From an uncultured Parabacteroides sp. (GTDB lineage Bacteria > Bacteroidota > Bacteroidia > Bacteroidales > Tannerellaceae): DNA of 64,000 nt. The notes under the pieces are model-generated. The model ran no database searches. It saw only the letters and a program-made list of their open reading frames with translations, and had not been told where the DNA came from. The first letter of the stretch is position 1; every line of letters begins with the position of its first letter. The translations under genes were made by a program, and so were the position numbers. Shown one piece after another: positions 17,278 to 26,539 of the stretch. The stretch covers positions 99,280-163,279 of the forward strand of contig CALUZS010000005.1 of assembly GCA_944325355.1 (NCBI GenBank), read 5' to 3'.

Positions 17278-20200
17278 TCAGTTAATCCGGAAATCCATAG
17301 TGTCGCTATCCTTCAGATAATTCACCAACTCCGAAGTGACCTCCAGTTTAATCCTTTGCGAAAAGAGGTTCAACGAAACATTGTGCTCGCCATCTACTAC
17401 GCGGAAATAAAGCAAGCTATTCCCGGGATGGCTCTTAATCAATGTAGAAAGCTCATTGATAGTCGGTTTGTCAAGACTATGGATTGGCAATGTCACACTG
17501 ATTTTCTCAATCAGTTTATCTTTCTCATCCGGCAATAACTTAATGGAAAGAACTTTAAAGTCAAGCTCTGTCTCTTTCCATTTGCGTGGCTCCACACGGG
17601 CAGAAACCAAAAGGTACATCCCCGGACGACCGTATTTGCTATATTCAATATAATCATTTCCAAACAAGGCAATTTCTCCGCTTCCGGTAAAATCCTCAAT
17701 CTTCAGAACGCCATACGGTTTACCATTTTTGGTAGTTCCCTCCCGGAATCCGGTAACGATACCTCCCATCAATATTTCCCGTCCTTTCAGAGCATCACGG
17801 TCTGCTATCTCCGCGACACCCGTGTTGCAAACGTATTCCAAAATTATACGATACTCATCCAACGGATGCGCTGACAGATAGATGCCAACCAACTCTTTCT
17901 CCTTGTTCAGACGTTCCAGGTCACTCCAACGCTCACACTTAGGAATCTCCGGACGAGAAATTGCAGCAAACGAATCATCCCCGAACAACGAATTTGCCGC
18001 CGTCATCTTATCCGACTGAAATTTATTTCCGTAGCGGACTAATACATCCAAGAAGTTCTCATTTTTACCCATATCGGCAAAAAACTGCTCCCGCTGTATT
18101 CCGAAATTATCGAAAGCGCCAGCCAATGCCATCGACTCGATATTTTTCTTATTGCAGGTAGAAAGGTTGATACGTTCCACAAAATCAAAAATACTCTTGA
18201 ACGGGCCGTTCTTTTTCCGTTCATCGATAATATTCATAACGGCAGCTTCTCCTACCCCTTTTACCGCTCCTAAACCGAAACGTATGTTCTTGTTCTTATC
18301 AACACTGAATTTCAAGATAGACTCATTTACATCCGGACCGAGCACCTGTATACCCATCGCCTTGCATTCGTCCATGAATTTCGTAATATCAGAAATATTC
18401 GACAAACTTCGGCTCAAGACGGCAGCCATATATTCCGACGGGTAGTTGGCTTTCAAGTAAGCAGTCTGGTAAGCGACCCAAGAATAACAAGTGGCATGGC
18501 TTTTGTTAAACGCATACGATGCGAACTTTTCCCAATCGCCCCAGATTTTATTCAACGTCTCCTCCTTATAGCCGTTTGCCTGTCCTCCAGCCATGAACTT
18601 CGATTTCAAATGATTCATCTTCTCTATCAATTTTTTACCCATAGCCTTACGCAATGCATCGCTCTCTCCACGGGTAAAATTTGCCAACAGACGCGACAAA
18701 AGCATCACCTGTTCCTGATAGACTGTGATACCGTAGGTATCTTGCAGATAACGCTCCATAACCGGAATATCGTACTTTATCTCCTCCTTACCTTGCTTCC
18801 TGGCAATAAACGAGGGTATATAATCCATAGGTCCCGGCCGATATAGTGCATTCATCGCAATAAGGTCCTCGAACTTCGAGGGTTGCAACTCCTTCAAATA
18901 TTTCTGCATTCCTGCCGATTCAAACTGGAACGTCCCGGTGGTTCGTCCTTCACAATACAGTTTATAAGTAGCCGGGTCTTCCAAACTGATATGGTCTATA
19001 TCCAAATTTTCGCCGGTTGTAAGCTTTATATTCTCAATAGCTTCCTTTATAATCGACAAAGTTTTCAGCCCCAGAAAGTCCATTTTGATAAGACCAGTCT
19101 CCTCAATCACAGAACCTTCATACTGCGTAACCAACATCTCTTCACCGGTATCCTTATCTTTTGCGGTACTTACCGGAACAACATCCGAAATATCATAACG
19201 CCCGATAATCACACCACAGGCATGGACTCCCGTATTACGGACGTTCCCCTCCAACATCTGGGCATATTTCAACGTATCACGCTCCAGCTTGTCGCTACTT
19301 GTTGCCGCGGCTTTCAATTCCGGAACATACTCGATAGCGTCTTTCAATTTAAACTTTTTCATGTCCGGAATTTTATCCGGAACCAATTTTGCTAACCTAT
19401 TCGATTCCGCCAACGGGAGTTTCTGTACACGCGCCACATCCTTTATGGCAGACTTCGTAGCCATCGTGCCGTATGTAATGATATGCGCTACCCGCTCCGC
19501 ACCATATTTCTCAGTCACCCAACGAAGCACTTCCCCACGCCCGTCATCATCAAAATCCGTATCGATATCAGGTAAGGATATACGGTCAGGGTTCAAGAAA
19601 CGCTCAAACAGCAAATCATATTTAATCGGGTCTATTTTCGTAATACCCAAACAATAAGCGACAGCAGAACCTGCGGCGGAGCCACGACCCGGTCCAACCG
19701 ACACGCCCAACTCCGAACGGGCAGCATTGATAAAATCCTGCACTATCAAGAAATAACCCGGAAACCCCATCGTCTTCATGATATGCAGTTCAAAATTCAA
19801 ACGCTCTTTCACTTCGTCCGATAAGGGATCTCCATACAACTGCTTCGCACCTTCATACGTCAGCTTGGCCAGATAATCGGCTTCCAATTTTATACGGTAC
19901 AACTTCTCGTAACCGCCCAATTTCTTTATCTTCGCGTTGGCGTCCTCTTCACTCAAGACAACATTCCCGTTTTCGTCTCTTGTAAATTCATCAAACAAAT
20001 CCTGTTCAGAAAACTTCCTGCGGTATTCCTCTTCCGTTCCAAAATCTTCCGGAATGGCAAAAGTCGGCATAATCGGTCCGTGGTCAATGGAATAGAACTC
20101 CACTTTGTCGGCTATCTCAAGCGTATTCCGCAAAGCTTCCGGCACATCAGCGAAAAGCTGGTTCATCTCCGCTGTCGTCTTCATCCACTCCTGCATGGTG

Positions 20201-21075
20201 TAGCGCATCCGGTTCGGGTCATCCAAATCTTTCCCGGTACTTAAGCAAATCAGCCGGTCATGCGCATCGGCATCCTCTTCGTTCACAAAATGGACGTCGT
20301 TCGTTGCTATAACCTTTATGTCATGCTTCTTTGCCAATTCCAAAAGAACCTTGTTTACCTCTACCTGATGAGGATAAACATCCTGCTGTGCATCCTGCCG
20401 GGTAGGCTGATGGCGCTGCAATTCGAGGTAGTAATCGTTTCCGAAAAGATTCTTAAACCACAAAACCGACTCTTCCGCTTCTTTCAATTTCCCTTTCATT
20501 ATCAGCTGTGGTATCTCTCCTCCGAGACATGCAGAGCAGACAATCAAATCCTCATGGTATTTTTCGAGCAACTCCTTATCAATACGCGGACGACCGTAAT
20601 ACCCTTCCGTCCACGATAAAGAGACTATTTTTATCAGGTTCTTATATCCGTTCAAATTCTTGGCAAGGACAATCAGGTGCCAACCGCTACGGTCCTCCTT
20701 CTCTGTCTTCTTATGCCGGTCGCGACGGGCACAATAACACTCGCATCCTAATATCGGTTTAAACAACGAAGCCTTGGCTTCCGCTATCTGCTTCTCCAGT
20801 TCAGCAACACGTGCCTGCTCTTCATCCGAAAGCGTCTCTTTTGTTCGGATAGACTTCAGCTCTTTTTCAGAATCCTTGATAATTCCTTGGGGCTTGCTGT
20901 TCTTTTTGCTGACTTTATTGAAAAACTCCTTTATGCCGAACATCACACCATGGTCGGTCACTGCAATTGCCCGCATACCGTCTTTCGATGCCTTGTCTAT
21001 CAATGCATCAATCGAAGCTTGTCCGTCCAGCAGTGAATATTGAGTATGTACATGCAAGTGCACAAATTGTTCCAT
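17278..21075 (-). CDS. dnaE: DNA polymerase III subunit alpha
   Basis: 1265 residues. The PHP domain is at the N terminus (HLHVHTQYSLLDG). The polymerase active site is PDIDTDFDDDGR (near residues 503-514), with GPGRGSAAGS before it. The thumb/fingers region has YQEQVMLLSRLLANF. A C-terminal OB fold follows (EILMGGIVTGFREGTTKNGK). This is the replicative polymerase of the DnaE1 type. A charged insertion follows the PHP start (about residues 55-95, rich in Lys/Glu). Single gene, converging on ispD. Confidence 0.97.
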   Translation of the reverse strand: MEQFVHLHVHTQYSLLDGQASIDALIDKASKDGMRAIAVTDHGVMFGIKEFFNKVSKKNSKPQGIIKDSEKELKSIRTKETLSDEEQARVAELEKQIAEAKASLFKPILGCECYCARRDRHKKTEKEDRSGWHLIVLAKNLNGYKNLIKIVSLSWTEGYYGRPRIDKELLEKYHEDLIVCSACLGGEIPQLIMKGKLKEAEESVLWFKNLFGNDYYLELQRHQPTRQDAQQDVYPHQVEVNKVLLELAKKHDIKVIATNDVHFVNEEDADAHDRLICLSTGKDLDDPNRMRYTMQEWMKTTAEMNQLFADVPEALRNTLEIADKVEFYSIDHGPIMPTFAIPEDFGTEEEYRRKFSEQDLFDEFTRDENGNVVLSEEDANAKIKKLGGYEKLYRIKLEADYLAKLTYEGAKQLYGDPLSDEVKERLNFELHIMKTMGFPGYFLIVQDFINAARSELGVSVGPGRGSAAGSAVAYCLGITKIDPIKYDLLFERFLNPDRISLPDIDTDFDDDGRGEVLRWVTEKYGAERVAHIITYGTMATKSAIKDVARVQKLPLAESNRLAKLVPDKIPDMKKFKLKDAIEYVPELKAAATSSDKLERDTLKYAQMLEGNVRNTGVHACGVIIGRYDISDVVPVSTAKDKDTGEEMLVTQYEGSVIEETGLIKMDFLGLKTLSIIKEAIENIKLTTGENLDIDHISLEDPATYKLYCEGRTTGTFQFESAGMQKYLKELQPSKFEDLIAMNALYRPGPMDYIPSFIARKQGKEEIKYDIPVMERYLQDTYGITVYQEQVMLLSRLLANFTRGESDALRKAMGKKLIEKMNHLKSKFMAGGQANGYKEETLNKIWGDWEKFASYAFNKSHATCYSWVAYQTAYLKANYPSEYMAAVLSRSLSNISDITKFMDECKAMGIQVLGPDVNESILKFSVDKNKNIRFGLGAVKGVGEAAVMNIIDERKKNGPFKSIFDFVERINLSTCNKKNIESMALAGAFDNFGIQREQFFADMGKNENFLDVLVRYGNKFQSDKMTAANSLFGDDSFAAISRPEIPKCERWSDLERLNKEKELVGIYLSAHPLDEYRIILEYVCNTGVAEIADRDALKGREILMGGIVTGFREGTTKNGKPYGVLKIEDFTGSGEIALFGNDYIEYSKYGRPGMYLLVSARVEPRKWKETELDFKVLSIKLLPDEKDKLIEKISVTLPIHSLDKPTINELSTLIKSHPGNSLLYFRVVDGEHNVSLNLFSQRIKLEVTSELVNYLKDSDTMDFRIN

Positions 21076-21141
21076 AATCCAATCTATTTAAACGAAGTAA
21101 AGATACTCAAATTCCGGCAACTATCTCCTACGACACGAAAC

Positions 21142-21181
21142 AAAAACGGATTGCCACTCCAATACAAGAGACGGCAATCCG
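21142..21181 (-). terminator. terminator of the sigma / anti-sigma / YGD-repeat operon
   Basis: On the minus strand CGGATTGCC pairs with GGCAATCCG around a 17-base loop and is followed by TTTTTG. It lies about 135 bases past the last gene of the operon and just upstream of dnaE. Confidence 0.75.
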
Positions 21182-21316
21182 CACAATTTTAATAATTTGT
21201 GTCTGTGAAAAAGTTATTTATAAATATTCCTAAAAAACGGGCTGTTTCCCAAAAGCCATTCGGCAACATTCCAAATACATCTGCCCGAAGTTCTAAAAAA
21301 CTGCCGGCATACTTTT

Positions 21317-22498
21317 TTACAAGGCCTTTATCCGCAAATCTCCATAGTGCACCCCATCGAAATCAATCCGCCAATCTGCTTTGCGATCCTTGTGACCAGA
21401 ACAGTTGACAAAATACGACTTCGGCAAATTCTTCCCCCCTTCAGGAAGCCCCTTACTCCAGACATCCTCAAAACCATCGAGCGAAACATCACTGTAACTG
21501 CCGACTTTCATCATGTTAAGCTCGAAACATTCATTTCTCGGGATTCCGATTTTCATATCACTATAAAATGAGCGCAACGTCCAACTGCCCGATTTATTGG
21601 AAAAATATCCGATTCTCAGATCCCCATAATAAACATCTATCTGATTATCCGTCCGAAGTCCGTCAATACGTTCTATTTTGACATCCCCATACTTTATATC
21701 CATGCCTATCTGTTTCCGTACACCTTTCATCGTCAAATCACCGTAAATGACATTCCCAGTAAAATGATCTATATATCCCAGGTCAATATCCGAATAGGCT
21801 GCATCCAGTACCAGTTGTCTGTCCGAATCGCCCAACTTGACCGACGAACAATATTGCAATTTCATTTCCGATTTCTCTGCCATACTACCGATATGTATCT
21901 CACTATACGAAGAGACAACAGAAAGGGGCTTCTTGAAATTACCAGCCTTTATGCCCCCATACATAACCGACAGTTCCGTTTCCGCATTGATTTCATCAGC
22001 ATCAATAACCACATTCCCGTATTTCTGTTTCAAAGAGAGGTTCTCCAAGTTATAAGGAACACAGATATAATAGCGGATGGAAGTCTGGCAATTTCTACAA
22101 GAATAAGATTTTGAAAAACGTGTTTTCCCACTGAAACAAGACATCGACTTCCCGTTTACCAACTTCTGGCTCTCATCAAAATCAATGGTTATAGAGTTCA
22201 ACATTTCGCTTTTCTTCTTTTCCGAAGCAGCATCTACCTCTATCACCACACGAAACTCCACTTTGTTTTCATTCCAATAGGAGACATTGACAGAACCATA
22301 CAGATTGTCTGCCAATACACAGGCACGTCCTTTTACATCGAACGTTTTTACAATTTCCTTTACGCTCTTCCCCTTATGAATCGACACCGTTTCGTCTTTA
22401 GCAGGCGAAACCGATTTGCAAGAAGAAGAGACCAACACTGTTCCCGCCAGGAACAAGCCTACAAAAACCATCAAGGCTTGCCGTACAAAAATCTTCAT
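21317..22498 (-). CDS. putative lipoprotein with YGD-type beta repeats (DUF4097-like)
   Basis: 393 residues. A hydrophobic N terminus ends in SSSCKS, a plausible lipobox with Cys at about residue 27. The rest is built from about eleven short repeats of the form Tyr-(Gly/Ser)-(Asp/Glu)-x-hydrophobic-x-(Ile/Leu), such as YGDVKIER, YGDLRIGY, YSDMKIG and YSDIDLG, about 20-25 residues apart. This suggests a beta-helix or solenoid. The pattern resembles the DUF4097/'putative adhesin' families; the actual role is unknown. It is the third gene after an ECF sigma factor and its membrane partner, 16 bases downstream, so it may be the sensor or the effector of that system. Confidence 0.65.
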   Translation of the reverse strand: MKIFVRQALMVFVGLFLAGTVLVSSSCKSVSPAKDETVSIHKGKSVKEIVKTFDVKGRACVLADNLYGSVNVSYWNENKVEFRVVIEVDAASEKKKSEMLNSITIDFDESQKLVNGKSMSCFSGKTRFSKSYSCRNCQTSIRYYICVPYNLENLSLKQKYGNVVIDADEINAETELSVMYGGIKAGNFKKPLSVVSSYSEIHIGSMAEKSEMKLQYCSSVKLGDSDRQLVLDAAYSDIDLGYIDHFTGNVIYGDLTMKGVRKQIGMDIKYGDVKIERIDGLRTDNQIDVYYGDLRIGYFSNKSGSWTLRSFYSDMKIGIPRNECFELNMMKVGSYSDVSLDGFEDVWSKGLPEGGKNLPKSYFVNCSGHKDRKADWRIDFDGVHYGDLRIKAL

Positions 22499-22514
22499 AT
22501 TCGTATCAGTTTAC

Positions 22515-23027
22515 TTAGTTGTTTCTTTTTACCATTTCATCCATTTGCCGCATCATAAAAGTCAAATCTTTTATATTCTGCGAATAGTGCATGCTGATAA
22601 TACGGGTACCGATATCCGAACAAGGGAGGGTAGGTACCGTCTCCTGCTCGAATTTTTCATTTTCAGCAAGTAATTTTTCCGACTCAATCATCAGTTGCTT
22701 GATTCCCGACAATTCAGAATACTTGGAAAAACGTTCCATTTCATTCTTCAAACCGTTTACTTTCATCTGGTAATAAAACATCAATTCCGTATGTTCATTG
22801 CAATTCTCGGCAATAATCAAATGCTCTTGCTCTTCCATCTTCCCTTGAACCAAAAAGATAAACAGAGCCACACATGCGGCTGTCAACAATGATGCAACCA
22901 AATATATCGGACGGCGTTTTCCCCTCCGCATCAGTTTCCGCTCAAAACGTCCGGCATGCCCTGCCGGCAGCTCATAATCGTCGAACGCATCCCTGTTATC
23001 CTGTATAAAATTCCTCAATTCATCCAT
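22515..23027 (-). CDS. putative membrane anti-sigma factor partner of the ECF sigma gene
   Basis: 170 residues, not of the FecR type. The N-terminal cytoplasmic segment carries LPAGHAGRFERKL, a pattern common in small Bacteroidetes proteins next to ECF genes (recalled). One membrane helix follows (about residues 40-60, ending FIFLVQG), then a periplasmic, strongly charged helical region. Start lies four bases after the sigma gene stop, implying translational coupling. The anti-sigma role rests on position and topology; no zinc-binding HxxxCxxC is seen. Confidence 0.65.
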   Translation of the reverse strand: MDELRNFIQDNRDAFDDYELPAGHAGRFERKLMRRGKRRPIYLVASLLTAACVALFIFLVQGKMEEQEHLIIAENCNEHTELMFYYQMKVNGLKNEMERFSKYSELSGIKQLMIESEKLLAENEKFEQETVPTLPCSDIGTRIISMHYSQNIKDLTFMMRQMDEMVKRNN

Positions 23028-23031
23028 ACGA

Positions 23032-23568
23032 TTATTTATTTGAAATTATTTCCAACAACTTTCTTTTTGCACGCAAATACTGGCTTCTCACACTCGCCGG
23101 ACGTATTTTCAGGATAGACGCAATTTCCTCCATATCATAACCCTCGAACAGGTACAGGGAAAGTACTACCCGATACCCCTCCGCCAAACGGTTCATCGCG
23201 GCTTTTATCTCATCCACAGAACGGTCCAAGAACGTTTCATCAACATCTGCCTCCGGCTCATCCGGCAAATCTTCCGACAAAAAATCCCACTCCGGCTTGG
23301 AACGACGCAAATAATCAATAGCCGTATGCGAAGCTATTCTCCTCATCCACGCTTCCAGCGTACCATTTTCCACGTACTGCGTTCCTATGGATTCGAAAAT
23401 CTTCAGGAACGAATCTTGCATGGCTTCCTCCGCTTCTTCCCGATTTCCAAGAATTCTGAAACAGGTTGCATAAAGCATTTTCGCGTAATCGTCATAAAAT
23501 GCCATCTGCGCCTTTCGGTTATTACCAAGAATGTTCCCTACTATATTTCCTTTATCCTTCCCTTCCAT
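23032..23568 (-). CDS. ECF subfamily RNA polymerase sigma factor
   Basis: 178 residues from the ATG at 23568. Region 2: YATCFRILGNREEAEEAMQD with KIFESI. Region 4: RVVLSLYLFEGYDMEEIASI followed by RPASVRSQYLRAKRKL. The -10-recognising and -35-recognising domains are thus both complete. A longer frame starting at 23619 is rejected because a TATATTTG box lies only five bases before the 23568 ATG, which would place transcription start at or next to the start codon. First gene of a three-gene unit with the membrane partner and the YGD-repeat lipoprotein. Targets unknown. Confidence 0.92.
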   Translation of the reverse strand: MEGKDKGNIVGNILGNNRKAQMAFYDDYAKMLYATCFRILGNREEAEEAMQDSFLKIFESIGTQYVENGTLEAWMRRIASHTAIDYLRRSKPEWDFLSEDLPDEPEADVDETFLDRSVDEIKAAMNRLAEGYRVVLSLYLFEGYDMEEIASILKIRPASVRSQYLRAKRKLLEIISNK

Positions 23569-23573
23569 TTCTA

Positions 23574-23581
23574 CAAATATA
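23574..23581 (-). promoter_or_regulatory. -7-like box (TATATTTG) immediately before the ECF sigma start
   Basis: An exact TAnnTTTG match on the minus strand, but only five bases before the ATG. If used, the mRNA would be leaderless or nearly so. No clear -33 element, so chance occurrence is possible. Confidence 0.4.
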
Positions 23582-23617
23582 AACGTATCTGTCCACAGAA
23601 GCGTTGCATAAAAAAAC

Positions 23618-23648
23618 AAAAAAAGAGAGATATCTCACGATATCCCTC
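23618..23648 (-). terminator. terminator of the NigD-like gene
   Basis: On the minus strand GAGGGATATC pairs with GATATCTCTC (one G-U pair) around GTGA, followed by seven T. It separates the NigD-like gene from the ECF sigma operon. Confidence 0.85.
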
Positions 23649-23694
23649 CTCCGATTATTCATAAAATGATAAAAATAAAAGTTATGTGGGAAGG

Positions 23695-24432
23695 TTATTT
23701 AACCTTTTCAAAAGTGCCGCTTAAGCTTCGCTGCTTGTTTACTCCAGCTTTCGGATAATAAGAAACTATCACTTCTTTTGTCACTCCGGAATCTGATATA
23801 TATTTTATCGTTATGGGTACAGATTCGTCACCATTTGTTTCAACAACGTCCTTCAGACGGAACGCAACCAATCCTTCCCCTTTGTACATGCGCGGATCAT
23901 TATAAGCATTATGCCTGAATTCAAAAACATTCGGTTCATTCGAAGCCGTCCGCACCAAATTCATAAAATGCTTATTGCCGGGATTCCCGCTAAACCAAGC
24001 GAGAAAGCGAATGTTCAGATAACCATCTTCACACCATACCCAATCCTGTACCAGTTCCACCGGATCGGTACCATAAACTTCATCATTTTGTTCCCCTAAA
24101 TGAGGAACCACATCCTTTGTCAGTACGGTATCCATCTGATATATCTCAACGGCTCTTGTATAACCGGCAATAGTCTCGTCAACATAATTAAAGCTCAATG
24201 TAACCCGCCGTTCAAAATCTGTATCAAAATGAGGAATATAATTATTAACGGCTTTAATCGTCGTGGAATCGTCCAATTGCAAATAGAAATCCCCCTCATC
24301 AAGAGGTTTCAAAGTAGCTATTCCAACCCACCAATTACCAATGGATGGTCCGTTATTGTCCAAACACGAATTAAAAGAAATTCCCAATAATACGAAGCAA
24401 CACAGCAGCGCAACTAATCTCAACTTTTTCAT
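23695..24432 (-). CDS. NigD-like lipoprotein
   Basis: 245 residues from the ATG at 24432. An upstream in-frame ATG adds eight residues and weakens the signal sequence. The signal peptide ends in SFNSC, a lipobox with Cys near residue 23. The following NWWVGIATLKPL, FYLQLDDSTTI and RVTLSFNYVDE segments resemble the N-terminal domain of NigD-like proteins, a Bacteroidales family named after a gene in the Prevotella nigrescin cluster. Family function is not established. It has its own terminator; no clear promoter box was seen. Confidence 0.75.
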   Translation of the reverse strand: MKKLRLVALLCCFVLLGISFNSCLDNNGPSIGNWWVGIATLKPLDEGDFYLQLDDSTTIKAVNNYIPHFDTDFERRVTLSFNYVDETIAGYTRAVEIYQMDTVLTKDVVPHLGEQNDEVYGTDPVELVQDWVWCEDGYLNIRFLAWFSGNPGNKHFMNLVRTASNEPNVFEFRHNAYNDPRMYKGEGLVAFRLKDVVETNGDESVPITIKYISDSGVTKEVIVSYYPKAGVNKQRSLSGTFEKVK

Positions 24433-24514
24433 AAATATATCATTTTTTATATTCATCTACTAAAGAAGATGAGAGTAGCTGATAAATTGCTGCAACCGAT
24501 TTTCTAAAAATACG

Positions 24515-25648
24515 TTAATGGCTCAAGGATTCATAAATTAACCCGGCCGCACGAAGAGCAGCTCCCGGAGCACCCAATGCGTGAAGCACCTCATCATATC
24601 CGTTTTTCATTGCAGACCGATAGGCGTTGTCATTGATTAACCGTCCCAATTCTCGCACGATAGATGCCTTTGTAAAACGTCCCCCAAAAAGCTCCTGTAC
24701 GACCTCTTCCCCGGCGACCAGATTGACTAAGGAGATATACGGGACATGAAAGAAATGCTTAAAGACCCAATTCGCCAGATATCCGCCGGGCGTCTTGTAA
24801 CAAACGACCTGAGGGACTCCGAACAAACAGGTTTCAAGCGTTGCCGTCCCGGAAGTAACCAACGCATACGAAGCATGCTCCATAATCTCATACGTCTTTC
24901 CAAACAACAGACGGACATCGCTTCCGGCAGTATATTTCGCATAAAATTCAGGTTCTATCCCAGGAGCACCAGCAATAACCGGCTGCAACTGCGGAAAAGC
25001 ACACGCCACCTCCATCATAACCGGGAGATTGTCCTTTATCTCCTGGCGACGGCTTCCTGCCACCAACGCAAGCAACGGACGCCCGTCAAGCCCCGTTTCG
25101 GACGCAAACGACTCGAACGAGCAGGTATAAGAACGGCGAAACGCATCCACAGAATCAACCGATGGATTTCCTACATAATCCACTTGATAATCAAAACGCT
25201 TATAGAAATCCGTTTCAAACGGCAGTATGCAAAACATCCGGTCTACATAACGGCGTATTTCTTTTATCCGGTATTGCTTCCATGCCCAAATCTTAGGGGA
25301 AATATAATAATAGACCGGAATCTGGAGCACGGATTTGACATAACGAGCTATTTTCAAATTAAAACCGGGATAATCCACCAGAATAACCACATCCGGCGCA
25401 TACTTCCGAATATCGGAACGACAAAAATCCATATTATGCAAGATTGTACGCAAATGCATTAACACCGGAACAATTCCCATGAATGCCATCTCCCGGTAAT
25501 GTTTAACCAATGTTCCCCCGACCTGCTGCATCAAGTCCCCGCCAAAAAAACGAAAATCGGCATCCGGATCCTTCTCTTTCAGGGCAGACATCAAATTAGA
25601 GGCATGCAAATCACCCGATGCTTCACCTACAATCAGATAATATTTCAT
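24515..25648 (-). CDS. lpxB: lipid-A-disaccharide synthase
   Basis: 377 residues, normal for LpxB (GT19). GEASGDLHASNLM near the start, DYPGFNLKIARY, YYISPKIWAWK and, in the C-terminal half, SGTATLETCLFGVPQVVCYK are family motifs. It joins UDP-2,3-diacylglucosamine and lipid X into the lipid A disaccharide at the inner membrane face. Fifteen bases separate it from surE upstream, so the two genes share a transcript. Confidence 0.96.
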   Translation of the reverse strand: MKYYLIVGEASGDLHASNLMSALKEKDPDADFRFFGGDLMQQVGGTLVKHYREMAFMGIVPVLMHLRTILHNMDFCRSDIRKYAPDVVILVDYPGFNLKIARYVKSVLQIPVYYYISPKIWAWKQYRIKEIRRYVDRMFCILPFETDFYKRFDYQVDYVGNPSVDSVDAFRRSYTCSFESFASETGLDGRPLLALVAGSRRQEIKDNLPVMMEVACAFPQLQPVIAGAPGIEPEFYAKYTAGSDVRLLFGKTYEIMEHASYALVTSGTATLETCLFGVPQVVCYKTPGGYLANWVFKHFFHVPYISLVNLVAGEEVVQELFGGRFTKASIVRELGRLINDNAYRSAMKNGYDEVLHALGAPGAALRAAGLIYESLSH

Positions 25649-25663
25649 AAAAAATCCTCCGTG

Positions 25664-26434
25664 CTACTCAAAATTCCAACGCTGCAATTCTGGTAGAAAT
25701 GCGTAATCAGTTATATCTATTTTGCAAGGGACTAAAGAAGCATACCCATCGTCAAGCGCCAACGTATCATTTTCCGGATGAGCAGGATCCTCGTTTTCAA
25801 ATTTTCCAGTCAACCAAAAGACAGGGCGTCCCTGTGCATCTTCAGAGCGTTTAAATTCTTTGACCCAACGCCCGGCTGCTTGCCGGCAAACCCTGACACC
25901 CTTCACTTGCCCGGACTTCGGAACATTCAGATTCAAGAATGTTCCATGAGGAAGTCCGTTTGCCAAGACCTGGCAAGCCAAGCGATAAGCCAAACGGCAG
26001 GCTTCCGAGAAATCGGCATCCGCACTAAAATCAAGCAATGAAACGCCAACGGAAGGTATCCCGAAAATGCAGCCTTCCGTAGCAGCACCCATCGTGCCGG
26101 AATAGTTCACACAGATGGCCTGGTTTCCTCCATGATTAATACCTGAAAACAACAAATCAGGTTTTGCATCAAGAATTTCGTTGATTGCCAATTTCACACA
26201 GTCTACCGGAGTACCGGTACAACTATAAATTTTCAATCCCGGTTCCCCTTTCAATAATGAATACCTGATGGGAAGTGTGGAAGTGATAGCACTTCCCATC
26301 CCGGAACGCGGACCATCCGGTGCAAACACCACAATTTCACCTAAACTCCTCAGGCATTTAACCAGTTCATTTATACCTTTTGCCTGATATCCATCATCGT
26401 TTGTTATTAATATAAGAGGTCTTCTCGTATTCAT
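25664..26434 (-). CDS. surE: 5'/3'-nucleotidase SurE
   Basis: 256 residues. The metal-binding start [17 protein letters not shown] and [12 protein letters not shown] are the standard SurE motifs, and LNLNVP lies in the middle. It removes phosphate from nucleoside monophosphates in the cytoplasm. The surE-lpxB arrangement is shared by several Bacteroidetes (recalled). Confidence 0.95.
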   Translation of the reverse strand: MNTRRPLILITNDDGYQAKGINELVKCLRSLGEIVVFAPDGPRSGMGSAITSTLPIRYSLLKGEPGLKIYSCTGTPVDCVKLAINEILDAKPDLLFSGINHGGNQAICVNYSGTMGAATEGCIFGIPSVGVSLLDFSADADFSEACRLAYRLACQVLANGLPHGTFLNLNVPKSGQVKGVRVCRQAAGRWVKEFKRSEDAQGRPVFWLTGKFENEDPAHPENDTLALDDGYASLVPCKIDITDYAFLPELQRWNFE

Positions 26435-26539
26435 ACTTATCTTCGTTTCCCAGGCAAAGATAACGATTCAGCAGGCTTCCTGCAAACGAAATTTGCATGC
26501 TGCGCCACCATACCAATTAATACAATTCTCACCTGTCCG

